From: JAICYJ01 sp963766445
Lineage (GTDB): Bacteria > Actinomycetota > Thermoleophilia > Gaiellales > JAICJC01
DNA length: 64,000 bases
Direction: 5' to 3'
Assembly (NCBI GenBank): GCA_963766445.1
Contig: CAVXZW010000013.1
Span: 1-64,000, forward strand
In this document: positions 18,068-26,419 of the stretch, one piece after another
How the letters are laid out: every line of letters begins with the position of its first letter
How positions within the stretch are numbered: position 1 is the stretch's first letter
The notes under the pieces: generated by a model
The model's input: only the letters and a program-made list of their open reading frames with translations
Database searches by the model: none
Told to the model about the DNA's origin: nothing
Program-made: the position numbers and the translations under genes

Positions 18068-18403
18068 TCAGTCCGGGGTGTGGAGCTCGCCCAGCGCGCG
18101 CTCGAGCCACAGCGCAAACGAGCTCGGCGGGTGGTCTCCCCAGTCCCAGTCGCCCTGCGCGACAGCCGTGCGCACGGCCGTGCCGAGACGGTCAAAGATC
18201 ACGGTCAGATCGTCCGTCAACGCCGCCGGGTCGGTGCCCTTGCCGGACTCGCGCCAGTCACGGCGGATCTCCGCCGTGTATGCGGACAGCGGCAGCGACG
18301 ACAGGCTTACCGGCTGCGATTCGGCCATGGCCGCCACGATCGTGGTGGCGCGCGTCTCGTTCCGCGCTATCACACTCGCGAGCTCCCAGGCCTGGTCGTC
18401 CAT
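18068..18403 (-). CDS. Small hypothetical protein
   Basis: A 111-aa soluble, acidic protein starting 'MDDQAWELASVIARNETRAT' from ATG 18403; the frame is open about 20 codons further upstream but without a better start. It contains 'TAEIRRDWRESG' and a tryptophan-rich segment 'AQGDWDWGDHPPSSFALWLE'. I recognise no family. It lies between a structured terminator and the next small secreted protein gene, both transcribed leftward apart from 75 nt of spacer. Coding status is supported by normal composition and length, not by homology. Confidence 0.5.
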   Translation of the reverse strand: MDDQAWELASVIARNETRATTIVAAMAESQPVSLSSLPLSAYTAEIRRDWRESGKGTDPAALTDDLTVIFDRLGTAVRTAVAQGDWDWGDHPPSSFALWLERALGELHTPD

Positions 18404-18478
18404 CGGCGTGAGCGTAGCGCTCGCCAACGCCGCGCGGACGCGCCGGTCAGGGCGCGCCCGCACGGCGGCTGACAGTGC

Positions 18479-18889
18479 CTAGGGGTGAAACACCGAACGG
18501 AAGCTAAGTGCGTGCGGAGTTAGTGAAGGACTGCGCCCGGTCAACGCAGCGACTCCGGGGAACCCGCAGGTGCCACCATCGATATCGAGGAACCAGCCCT
18601 GAATCGAGTCGCCACTCGCAGTGAAGTCGAGGCCCAGCCGCGACGTGACGCTATCGTCGCTCAGGAAGTTGGAGTACTCAGTGATCGGGAAGGCGTCCAG
18701 GCAGTTGAAGAATCCGTTGACGTTTGCCTGGAACTTCTTGAGGCTCGTGTGCACCGCGTTCAGGTGCGCGTTTACGCACTTGAAGTTGCTGCACCTCGCC
18801 GGCCACCTGGTCGACGCGTTCGCCGTCCCCGCCGTGCTTACAACCGCGAACGCTGCGATCACCAGTGTGACCATGATGAACCGTCGCAT
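18479..18889 (-). CDS. Small secreted hypothetical protein
   Basis: A 136-aa protein with a clear signal peptide: 'MRRFIMVTLVIAAFAVVSTA' followed by a 'GTANAS' cleavage region. The mature part is about 110 aa and contains four cysteines ('CSNFKCVNAHLNAVHTSL', 'FFNCLDAFP', 'DGGTCGFPG'), suggesting disulfides outside the cell. ATG 18889 is preceded by a strong GGGGGAGGGCGGG ribosome-binding sequence, which decides the start over the longer open frame. A GATAAT -10-like hexamer lies at 18916-18911 without a good -35. Function unknown. Confidence 0.68.
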   Translation of the reverse strand: MRRFIMVTLVIAAFAVVSTAGTANASTRWPARCSNFKCVNAHLNAVHTSLKKFQANVNGFFNCLDAFPITEYSNFLSDDSVTSRLGLDFTASGDSIQGWFLDIDGGTCGFPGVAALTGRSPSLTPHALSFRSVFHP

Positions 18890-19119
18890 CCCGCCCTCCC
18901 CCGTGTTGAAATTATCCAGTCGAACCAAACGGACCGGCGGCGAAGTGTGACAGACGATTCGGACGGCATGCGGGCCCCGTCCACCGGCGTCCGCCTCGCA
19001 GCTAACGTCGCTGCTTCAGCCTCGCTGCGCCGGCTTGACCGGTATTGAGACTCCGGCCGCATCGGCCACACCGCCGATACCGGCCCCACTGAACGGACAA
19101 TGAGCTACCGGCTGGGGAG

Positions 19120-19475
19120 GTGTGCCCGTTCCCGGTGCGCGTCGACCCGGGACTCAACCGGGATCTGCGTCACATCCTGCGAAACGGCCGGTGGATCGTC
19201 ACCGGCCTGTGCATCCAGACGGCGACGAATCTCGCCACCGGTACGTCGCTTGCGATCAAGTCCGGCGGCCCGCTGGGTGTCGTCTTTCACGACGATGGTT
19301 CGCTCACGTTCATCAATCACGGCTCGATCCTGTGGTCGAACTTCCCAGAGGACATCGACGGCCCGGGCTGGTCGTGTACACCGGGCACGTCGTGATCGAG
19401 CTCAGCGCTGACGGGTTCGCGACATCGGTGAGCTGTGTGCCTCACCAGCGGGACATCTGCGCAGCGCTCGCCTGA
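19120..19475 (+). CDS. Hypothetical protein, one frame break
   Basis: About 118 aa if the frame change near 19368 is bridged: 'SILWSNFPEDIDGPG' in the first frame, then 'LVVYTGHVVIELSADGFATS' in the next. The product has a beta-rich look ('GGPLGVVFHDDGSLTFINHG') and two cysteines near the C-terminus. The start is uncertain. GTG 19120 overlaps a GGGGAGG sequence, and ATG 19100 in another frame could be the true start if a further indel exists. I recognise no family. A hairpin terminator follows 25 nt after the stop. Confidence 0.4.
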
Positions 19476-19499
19476 CGCCACCGCCCGCCGCACGCGGAT

Positions 19500-19535
19500 G
19501 GTCGGCCCCGACCGGTCGCAGCGTCGGGGCCGACC
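19500..19535. terminator. Perfect stem-loop between convergent small genes
   Basis: GGTCGGCCCCGAC (19500-19512) pairs over 13 bp with GTCGGGGCCGACC (19523-19535) around a 10-nt loop. It lies between a plus-strand stop at 19475 and a minus-strand stop at 19549, as expected for a bidirectional terminator. The 12-mer CGGCCCCGACCG here recurs in the stem at 24360-24371. Confidence 0.65.
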
Positions 19536-19548
19536 CGGTAGGTCGTGC

Positions 19549-19872
19549 CTACTTCACGCGGTCGGGGTTGCTACCAGGCCCGCATGCCATGCCGGGATTC
19601 AGCACGTGCGGGTCGAGACCGATCTTGACGTCCTGTCCGAACGACTGCGAGCGGCCGCCCGGGCCGTTCGGCGCGATCGACGGGTCGAGACTGAGCGGCG
19701 CGGTGGGATCGTCGTTCTGCCCTGAGAACACGCAGATCGAGTTGGCGTGCGCCGGCCCCGCGGTCGGCTTGCCGTTGCCGGTCAGCTCGCCCGCGCTCGC
19801 CGCACTCGCGCTCGCGCCCACGAACACGGCCGCACTGATTGCAACCACAAGCAATGTCCTGATACGAATCAC
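19549..19872 (-). CDS. Small secreted hypothetical protein
   Basis: A 107-aa protein starting at GTG 19872, with GGGGAGGGG as ribosome-binding sequence upstream. The signal peptide reads 'IRTLLVVAISAAVFVGASA' and ends near 'ASAASAG'. The mature part is about 80 aa, polar, with two cysteines ('NSICVFSGQNDDP' and 'NPGMACGPG') and many Pro/Gly. It resembles in style the small exported proteins common in soil actinobacteria, but I cannot name a family. It has its own spacer on both sides, so it is probably monocistronic. Confidence 0.65.
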   Translation of the reverse strand: MIRIRTLLVVAISAAVFVGASASAASAGELTGNGKPTAGPAHANSICVFSGQNDDPTAPLSLDPSIAPNGPGGRSQSFGQDVKIGLDPHVLNPGMACGPGSNPDRVK

Positions 19873-19974
19873 GTTGGAGCCCCTCCCCTTGGTTCGTGTC
19901 GGCGCCAGATGGCACCGCCGACCAGCCTAGTAATCTGGAAAGCCGAAGTCAAGACCGGTTGCCCGGACACATAC

Positions 19975-20011
19975 CGCCGCCGCGGAGGGCGCGGAGCCTT
20001 CCGCGGCGGCG
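19975..20011 (-). terminator. Stem-loop downstream of the 67-aa protein gene
   Basis: CGCCGCCGCGGA (19975-19986) pairs perfectly with TCCGCGGCGGCG (20000-20011), and the stem can extend inward by a few pairs. It lies about 50 nt past the minus-strand stop at 20064, the right place for transcription termination of that gene. No T-run follows. Confidence 0.55.
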
Positions 20012-20063
20012 ACGAGGTTGTGCCTCCGCCAGTGCGACGCCGTCGGGGGTGCGCGCTCGGTGG

Positions 20064-20267
20064 TCATCGAGCCTCCCTTGGTAGAGCCTGGCGGTTGCGC
20101 CGCAGGTGCAGGAACGATCGCGACCGGTATGCGTGCCGGCCGGCGTCGCCTGCGATCTCGGCCGAGAGCGCATGCTCCAGCTTGTCCCGCTGCGCCCGTT
20201 GCAGCAGTTCGGCCTGTCGTTGGCGGCCGAAGTCGAGCCGCAGGTTGCTATCGATGTTAAAACTCAT
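20064..20267 (-). CDS. 67-aa arginine-rich protein with perfect Shine-Dalgarno
   Basis: Starts 'MSFNIDSNLRLDFGRQRQ' at ATG 20267, preceded by AAAGGAGGTGA, a full anti-16S complement, at optimal distance; this decides the start although the frame is open a further 28 codons upstream. The sequence is helical and charged ('AELLQRAQRDKLEHALSAE') with a basic C-terminus ('HAYRSRSFLHLRRNRQ'), suggesting nucleic-acid or membrane-surface contact. No family recognised. It lies downstream of the ECF sigma gene on the same strand, separated by a 343-nt region holding its own candidate promoter and a short upstream ORF. The strong ribosome-binding site implies high expression. Confidence 0.65.
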   Translation of the reverse strand: MSFNIDSNLRLDFGRQRQAELLQRAQRDKLEHALSAEIAGDAGRHAYRSRSFLHLRRNRQALPREAR

Positions 20268-20419
20268 GTGTGTCACCTCCTTTCCGAAACGTAAGGTCGG
20301 GTCTGTGATGAGAGACATGCAGCGGCCCCCCCTCTTGGGATTGGTTAACACGGGAATTGCACTATCGCCGCCGACCTATTGCGACAACGATATGAGTGCT
20401 ATGCGATACGAGCCGGAGG

Positions 20420-20512
20420 CTACGCGATCGCGCACGCCGTATGCGTCTGCGCCACGCCGGTGCGGAACCGGAACCACGCCGAACCGGCGAGCATCGGAGA
20501 AACCATATCCAT
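20420..20512 (-). CDS. Candidate 30-codon leader ORF
   Basis: ATG 20512 (or TTG 20515) is preceded by AAGGGAGG at 7-10 nt, and the frame runs 30 codons to TAG at 20420. The peptide begins 'MDMVSPMLAGSAWFRF' and ends 'TACAIA'. It lies inside the predicted leader of the 67-aa protein gene. There is no homology evidence; support is only the ribosome-binding site and its position. It could be a regulatory upstream peptide or chance. Confidence 0.3.
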   Translation of the reverse strand: MDMVSPMLAGSAWFRFRTGVAQTHTACAIA

Positions 20513-20562
20513 CAAGATGTCGCCTCCCTTCGGCTGTGTGGGCGCTGACTACACGAACGCCA

Positions 20563-20591
20563 AACATATCATGGCGCCCGGCGCACTGCAA
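20563..20591 (-). promoter_or_regulatory. Candidate promoter with extended -10 for the leader and 67-aa protein
   Basis: On the minus strand TTGCAG (20591-20586) is followed after exactly 17 nt by TATGTT (20568-20563) with an upstream TGA, giving an extended -10 (TGnTATGTT). It lies just past the sigma-factor gene stop and predicts a leader of about 290 nt before ATG 20267. The 343-nt stretch 20268-20610 is AT-richer than its neighbours and otherwise holds only the short ORF at 20420-20512. Confidence 0.45.
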
Positions 20592-20610
20592 GTACCGATT
20601 TAGGAGACGC

Positions 20611-21306
20611 TCATCCCATCACCTGCTCCGCTGCGAGACGGTCGGCGAGGCGGGCGAGCGCGCGGCGCGTACGGGTCTTGACGGTACCCAGCGGCGCCCC
20701 CAGGCGTGCGGCCACCTCGCTCTGTGAGAGGCCGTCGAAGTAGGCCAGCTCGATTACCTCGCGCTCTCGACGGGGCAGCCGGTCGACCGCCGCATGGACG
20801 CGGAAGGCCTCCTCGGCTGCCGAGGCCCGCTCGTCGGGCCCGGGCCCGTCATCCGGCAGGTCGGGCATCTCCCACCGGCTCGATGCCTCGCGCGAACGGA
20901 GCGCGTCGAAGGCGGCGTTGCGGGAGATCGCGTACAGCCAACCCGTGACCGGCCCCCGCTCGCGGCGGTATCCGGCGGCCGCCCGCCAGACGTTGATGAA
21001 CGCCCGCTGAACCACGTCCTCGCTGCTGGCACGGTCGCCGATGACACGGACCACGAGCGTGTACACGGACCTGCTATAGCGCCCGTAGAACTCGTCGAAG
21101 GCCGCCTGGTCGCGCCGCTCGGCCACCAGCTCGAGCAGATCCTCGTCGCTGCGCGAGCATAGCTCCGCGACGCCGAGCAGTGAGGTTCGCCGAGGCGGCT
21201 GTTCCATCTGATGTCCGATCACCGCGTCGGCCGTCCCGCCGCATACGGCTCGCAGTGGTGCGATCTGCGGGTGAGTACGTGCGTTGTGTCGAATCGGGGT
21301 CTTCAT
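20611..21306 (-). CDS. ECF sigma factor
   Basis: A sigma-70 family ECF factor. Region 2 is visible as 'DQAAFDEFYGRYSRSVYTLV' and 'ASSEDVVQRAFINVWRAA', with 'GWLYAISRNAAFDALRSREA' (2.4). Region 4 is 'RLPRREREVIELAYFDGLSQ' then 'EVAARLGAPLGTVKTRTRRA'. ATG 21306 has a good GGGAG site 9 nt upstream and gives 231 aa. The alternative ATG 21207 gives 198 aa, closer to the usual length, with a weaker site. The motif set resembles SigK-like actinobacterial factors, but no anti-sigma gene is adjacent; the next gene downstream is the 67-aa protein. It directs RNA polymerase to an unknown regulon. Confidence 0.85.
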   Translation of the reverse strand: MKTPIRHNARTHPQIAPLRAVCGGTADAVIGHQMEQPPRRTSLLGVAELCSRSDEDLLELVAERRDQAAFDEFYGRYSRSVYTLVVRVIGDRASSEDVVQRAFINVWRAAAGYRRERGPVTGWLYAISRNAAFDALRSREASSRWEMPDLPDDGPGPDERASAAEEAFRVHAAVDRLPRREREVIELAYFDGLSQSEVAARLGAPLGTVKTRTRRALARLADRLAAEQVMG

Positions 21307-21429
21307 CCCGGATGTCTCCCTCTCTGCGCTCAGAGCGTGGTGGTTCGGCTCATGGTGTGCCGATGCATCCTCGCCGGGTCCACGCCGGCCCGCATTGGGG
21401 TCGACCCCCCGAAGTACCCCCCAATCTGT

Positions 21430-24251
21430 CTAGGGGCTTGCGACGGTGAGGGCCCCGGCGATCTGGGTGCGCGATCCGATGCCGAGCTTTCGAAAGACGC
21501 TTCGCAGATGGTTCTCGATCGTCTTCTCGGTGACGAACAGCGCCTGGGCGACCTCGCGGTTCGTCATGCCCTCGGCGGCCATCCGGGCGACCCGTGATTC
21601 GCTGGCGGTGAGCTTGCTGCGGCTCTCGATCGGATCGCGCCGCGGCCGTGCGCCCGCGGCGATCAGTTCCTCGTGTGCGCGGCGCGCGACCGAATCGGCC
21701 TGGCAGGCAAGCGCGAGTTCCAGCGCCTCGGCCAGCATCGGGCGCGCGTCCGCGCGACGTCCGGCCCGGCGCTGCGCGCTGCCCAGGGCGAGCATCGCGT
21801 AGGCCAGTTCCAGCCGGCGCAGGCGACGTCGCCAGCACCGCAACCGCCTCCTCGAGCAGCGGGATCGCGTCGTCACGCTGGTGAAGCAGGCTGGCCGCGC
21901 GGAGCGCGGCGCCCAGCGGCCGCGGCGCGCCGAACGCCCGACAGCGAACCAGCTGTTCGTCGATCAGCGTCCCGGGCGTCGTCCTCGCGGCCGGCCGCCA
22001 GCAGCAGCGGTACCGCGTCCGACCGCCAGTCCGAGACGGCGGGCGTGAGGATGCCCCACTCGCGTTCGAGGCGGCCGCACATGGCGTACTCCTCCAGCGC
22101 CTGTGCCAGGCGGCCGTGCGCCGCGTCGAGCCGGCCCTTGGTCTCGTGATGGCTGATCGCGCCGATGGTGATGCCGCGATCGGCGTCCAGGCCGGCGCTG
22201 CGCCAGGTCTCGCTGGCCTCGTCGAGCTGGCCGCGGGCGATCTGGGCGTCAACCAGCGCCAGCGCGCCGTAGGGAATGCCGCGCAGCGTGATCTCGGTGA
22301 GCGCATTCGCGGCGTCCGCCTCGGCCTCGGCCAGCGCACCGCGAAACCACCAGGTCATGGCTCGCATGTGGCTCGCCACCGAATATGCAGGCGCGGCGCC
22401 GCGCCGCCGCGACCAGGCGATCACGTCGGTGAAGATCGCGGTGGCCTCCTCGAGCAGGTCGCCCAGCATCAGCACCGTGGGCACCATCCAGAAGGACGCC
22501 GCGTCCGGCCCGGGGTCGTCGATCAGGCCGCCGTCTCCGAGAATGCGCAGCGCGATCACGCGCACCTCCTGCTGCGTGCCGGTCATCGCGGCATCGAGCG
22601 CGGCGTGGGCAAGGCCGATGCGCGCCCGCGGCGAGCCGAGCGGGCCGGAGGCCGGGTCGAACGGCGTCGGCAGGGTCGGGAGGCTGCGCCAGGCCTCGAG
22701 GCTGCTGGCCGCGGTGAAACAGCGGGTGCCCTGCAGGAACAGCCCCAGCTCGCGCTCGGACTCCGGCAGGGCCTGGATCGCCTCGGTCAGGGCCCGCACG
22801 GCCTCGGCCGGTCGATCCGTGAGGGTGAGCGCCGTGCCCAGCTCGGCGGCCGCAGCCGCTCGTACCGTCACGCTCACGGGCATCCTGCCGGCGCCGGACA
22901 GGTTCTCGACCGCGGTGTCGATGTCACCGGCGGCGAGCGCGCTCGAGCCGAGCTCGAGCGTCAGCTCGGACGTCAGGGTGGCGTCCGGCGGCTCTGCCAG
23001 CGCGCGTCGCAGGTAGGTCGCGGCCACATCCGCCGCGCCGCGCTGGCGAGCGGTTCGGGCCGCCAGCCTGCAGCACGTCCACCGTCTGGGGGTCAGCCCG
23101 CGGCCCCGACGCGAGCAGGTGCACGGCCACCCGATCGGGCTCGGCGCCTGCGGCCAGCTGCAGTGCAGCCGCGCGGCCGTGCCACTGCATACGCTCGCCC
23201 AGCCCCAGCTCCCCGTAGACCGCTGCCCGTACCAGCGGGTGTTCGAACACGAGCGGTAGCCCCGACTGCAGGATCGCCGCCGAGGCGAGGTCGTCGGCGG
23301 CTCGCTCCGCCACCTCGTCGTCCAGCTCGGCCAACCGGGCCGCCATGCGCGGCTCCGCCCTTCCGCCGAGCACCGCGACGGCGCGGGCCAGCCAGGTGCA
23401 CTGCTCGGGCAGGCTGCGCAGGCGGGCACGCACCGAGCGATCGACACCGACCGATCGCAGCCCATCGGCAAGCGCGGCGTTGGCGGCCCTCGGCTCGATC
23501 TCGCGGCGCACCAGCTCGCCGACCAGCTCATTGACCAGGAACCCGTTGCCGCCGGTGGCGTCATAACAGGCGGCCAGGAACTCGGCATCGGCGCCGTGCA
23601 GCGTCTGCGCGACCATACCCGCCACCGCCGCCTCAGAAAGGGGTGCCGGCCGCACGGCGGACGCGCCGGCCAGCGTACACAGCTCGTCGATCGCCTCCTG
23701 GACTTCGCCGGGCTCGTTCGAGCGCGAGGTCACAACCATCGCCAGCCTGAGGCCGTCGGCGCGGCGCGCGACGTAGGGCAACCAGCGCAGGGACGGGCCG
23801 TCACACCAGTGCGCGTCGTCGATCAACAGCAGCAGCGGCGGCTCTGCGCGGCGGCGTTGGCCGTGAACCAGTAGAGGCCGTGCAGCGCCGTCAGCGGCGG
23901 CTCGAACGCGGCATTGGTCTGGATCTGCGACAGCACCGGGCCGGCGAGCGCTCCAGCCCCCGCCAACAAGGCTTCGCGCTGCTCCTCGTCGGCGGCGGCC
24001 AGCAGCGGCTCGAGCAGCTGCCGCACGATCCCGAACGGGAACGCCTGCTCGAGCTCCGATCCGCGCGCCGTCAGCACGCAGAAGTCGACGGCCGACTCCC
24101 GGGCCTCGATCAGCAGCCGCGACTTGCCGATGCCGGGCGGCCCCTCGATCACCAGCGCGCCGCCGCTTCCGGCCCGTGCGTTTGCAAGCAGACGGTCGAG
24201 CGCCTCTGATTCGCGCTCGCGCTCGATCAGCGGTGCGGCGCGCACGGCCAC
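21430..24251 (-). CDS. LAL-type LuxR regulator with N-terminal ATPase, four frame breaks
   Basis: About 940 aa when repaired. The N-terminal AAA-like ATPase has Walker A 'LVIEGPPGIGKSRLLIEA' and Walker B 'LLLLIDDAHW', followed by 'TGGNGFLVNELVGEL'. A long helical, TPR-like middle part ('AATYLRRALAEPPD', 'RAVRALTEAIQALPESEREL') precedes the C-terminal LuxR HTH 'LTASESRVARMAAEGMTNRE' and 'VTEKTIENHLRSVFRKLGI'. Frame breaks lie near 23845, 23070, 21978 and 21825. It is a large ATP-binding LuxR (MalT/LAL) transcription factor; ligand and targets are unknown. It lies between the ECF sigma gene and the sialidase-like gene on the same strand, with spacers on both sides. Confidence 0.85.
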
Positions 24252-24337
24252 GAGGAGATCATAGGCGGTCGTGGCTCCTGTTGCTTGCTGCTGATCGGCT
24301 CGCTCGACCTCGAACTGGCTATTCCAGGAAGCGCCGC

Positions 24338-24371
24338 CGGTCGGGGCCGCCGAGTGGGCCGGCCCCGACCG
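24338..24371 (-). terminator. Stem-loop after the sialidase-like gene
   Basis: CGGTCGGGGCCG (24338-24349) pairs over 12 bp with CGGCCCCGACCG (24360-24371) around a 10-nt loop, starting 6 nt past the minus-strand stop at 24378. It shares a 12-mer with the stem at 19500-19535. No T-run is present. Confidence 0.65.
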
Positions 24372-24377
24372 TTGCGC

Positions 24378-25862
24378 CTACGGCGTGATCGTCGTTGCGA
24401 ACACGTCGGTTCGGTTAGCGGTGTTACCGCTGTTTGTCTCGACGAAGAAGGACTTGAACGCGGTGCCGTTGTTTGCGAGGCCTTGGTAATCGCCGAGGAA
24501 GAGGCCGCGTGCGAACGGCGCGGTATCCATGTCGAAGGAGGTCGGGGTGATGCGAGCTTCCGACCACGTCGCGCCGCCGTCGTGCGAGTGCACCACGAAG
24601 TTGTCGGCGGGCAGGGTGGTCGGATCGGATGTGTTGTTGCGCAGGTCGTAGTAGGTGACTGCGACGGTGCCGTTCGGCAACACATCCACGGCCGGTGTGA
24701 AGGCGAGTGCGCCGTTCGGTGTCTGGTTGACCTTGACCGGTGTCGACCAGGTGCGGCCGCCGTCGATGGACTTGGACAATGCTATGTCGTTGTGGGTGCC
24801 GCTGAACCGGCTGTCCTCCCAGACCACGTACAGCGCGCCGCTGCCGGGGTCGACGGCGATGTCGGGGAGGCCGCCGCCGATGTCCGCGCCGGTGCGAAGT
24901 GGCGTGCCGGTCTCGGGGTCGACGTCGTTGGTGACCGGGTTGGTGGAGATCACGATCGGCTTTGACCAGGTGGCACCGCCGTCGGTGGAGCGCTCAACGC
25001 CGGTGAACGAGGCGTTCGGCGCGTCCAGTCCCGAGCCCTTGCCGAAGTGCATCACGTCGACCAGCGTGCCGTTGGGCAGCACCGCGATCTGGTTTCCGAT
25101 CGTGAACAGGTTCTGGTTCTGCGGAGCGATGTCTCGCGGCGTCGACCATGTCGCGCCGCCGTCGGTTGTCTTTGAGAAGTAGGGATCGCCGCGGAACGCG
25201 AACGAGTGCCCGGCGTTCACGTTTGCGTTGTCGCTGGGAAAGCGGCTGCGATCCCAGACGACGTAGGCCGTGCCGGCATGGTTCGGATCCGCCGTCACCG
25301 ATTCCTTGTCGTTGAAGACAAAGTTGTCGGGCGAGAGGTCACGCTTGATGGTGGCCGGCTCGCTCCAGGTGAGGCCGCCATCGGTTGAGGTGCTGGCAAG
25401 GACCGCGGACAGCGTCTGAACGGCATTCACCGATAGGCTCACCTGGTAGGCCCTCCCGTCCGGTCCGATGCTGACCCACGGATCGGAGGAGCGGTCGTAG
25501 TTGCCGCCGTTTGCGGCCGTGCCACCGGCGCAGGCGCTGAAGTGCGGGAAGGACGTGGCCCAGGTCGCCCCGCCGTCGAACGAACTCATGGTGATCAAGC
25601 CGTGGGAGCCACCGTTCGACCAACGGTCCTGCTGCACAACGCCGATCAGGTTCTGCGGATTGGTCGGGTTGACGGCCACGAACGGCTCCGTCTCGGCGTT
25701 CACAAACAGGTTGCCGGGGCCGCCAATCGTGCAGGAGGCGAAGGGACTGGCACCGTTGGCCAGAACCAGCGGCGTCACCGATGCCGGCCCGGCGGCCGCT
25801 GGTACCGCCGGTGTCAGCAGAGCTGCCGCCAGCGCAATCACGGGAAGTGTGCGTCTTCGCAT
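24378..25862 (-). CDS. Secreted BNR-repeat (sialidase-like) protein
   Basis: A 494-aa exported beta-propeller. It starts at ATG 25862 with a signal peptide ('RRRTLPVIALAAALLTPAVP' ending 'AAAG'). Six Asp-box/BNR motifs are visible: 'SSFDGGATW', 'STSTDGGLTW', 'TTDGGATWS', 'STDGGATWS', 'SIDGGRTWS' and 'SHDGGATWS', at regular spacing along the chain. This is the architecture of exo-alpha-sialidase-like and related propeller proteins. A full sialidase active site (three Arg, Tyr/Glu) cannot be assigned confidently, so it may be a binding propeller rather than an enzyme. It is monocistronic, with a candidate promoter upstream and a stem-loop downstream. No frame break. Confidence 0.8.
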   Translation of the reverse strand: MRRRTLPVIALAAALLTPAVPAAAGPASVTPLVLANGASPFASCTIGGPGNLFVNAETEPFVAVNPTNPQNLIGVVQQDRWSNGGSHGLITMSSFDGGATWATSFPHFSACAGGTAANGGNYDRSSDPWVSIGPDGRAYQVSLSVNAVQTLSAVLASTSTDGGLTWSEPATIKRDLSPDNFVFNDKESVTADPNHAGTAYVVWDRSRFPSDNANVNAGHSFAFRGDPYFSKTTDGGATWSTPRDIAPQNQNLFTIGNQIAVLPNGTLVDVMHFGKGSGLDAPNASFTGVERSTDGGATWSKPIVISTNPVTNDVDPETGTPLRTGADIGGGLPDIAVDPGSGALYVVWEDSRFSGTHNDIALSKSIDGGRTWSTPVKVNQTPNGALAFTPAVDVLPNGTVAVTYYDLRNNTSDPTTLPADNFVVHSHDGGATWSEARITPTSFDMDTAPFARGLFLGDYQGLANNGTAFKSFFVETNSGNTANRTDVFATTITP

Positions 25863-25933
25863 GGAAACCCCCAGGGTTCGATGGACGAGTCGGATAGCGA
25901 CTCGGCGACGACCTCTATCCGTGCGCGGTGGCG

Positions 25934-25962
25934 AGTATACGCCCGATACCCGATTCCGAAAG
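25934..25962 (-). promoter_or_regulatory. Candidate promoter of the BNR-repeat protein gene
   Basis: On the minus strand TATACT (25939-25934) is a 5/6 match to the -10 consensus. The hexamer 17 nt upstream is CTTTCG, a weak -35. It would give a 5' leader of about 65 nt before ATG 25862. Confidence 0.35.
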
Positions 25963-26262
25963 GTGTCGGCTGGCACCTGCCCGATCAGCGATGGAGCACC
26001 CTGCGAGTCACGGAGCGGACGCGGCTCGCACGTTCATGATCACCCAGTGAGCCAGCCGGCGTCACGCACGCCGGCCGGCTGTGGGAGAGCAACTGCCGTG
26101 CTAGGCGAAAGCTCGATCTCCACGGCGCTTCGGTGGTTGATTGTCGACCCGATCCGCGGTGGGACTTCGCTCTCTCAAGGCGAAGGCTGATCTAGGCATG
26201 GTCGGCGATGTCGCAGCTCTCCATTGACTAGGAGAGCCTTCCGTTGCGAGGATCGCGAGAAG

Positions 26263-26307
26263 TGACCCCTTCGACGCTCAGGAAGGGGTCAACGGGTCAA
26301 GCCCGTT
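26263..26307. repeat. Two adjacent hairpins in a 557-nt gene-free stretch
   Basis: TGACCCCTTC (26263-26272) pairs perfectly with GAAGGGGTCA (26282-26291) around 9 nt. It is followed at once by AACGGG/CCCGTT (26291-26296 and 26302-26307). The surrounding stretch 25863-26419 holds no gene I can support; further on, GTTGC and GCAAC flank CAGATATA near 26364-26381. The AAGGGGTC core recurs near 27970 and 28229, on both sides of recombinase debris, so these may be remnants of element ends as well as a terminator. Confidence 0.45.
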
Positions 26308-26419
26308 ACCGGGTCCTCGAGATTGGGTTCGTTCTGTAAAACGACGCTGACTGGATATGATGTTGCCAGATATAGCAACGGCTAGGACATTCGCCGCTCC
26401 TGGGCCTCGACCAGCATGT

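Noticed and set aside
20268..20351. Extension of the 67-aa protein upstream to a 95-aa form
   Set aside because: The perfect AAAGGAGGTGA site directly before ATG 20267 would be buried inside coding sequence; the shorter form is far better supported.
24378..25862. Calling the BNR protein a definite sialidase
   Set aside because: Six Asp-boxes are clear, but a full set of catalytic Arg/Tyr/Glu residues could not be assigned by eye.
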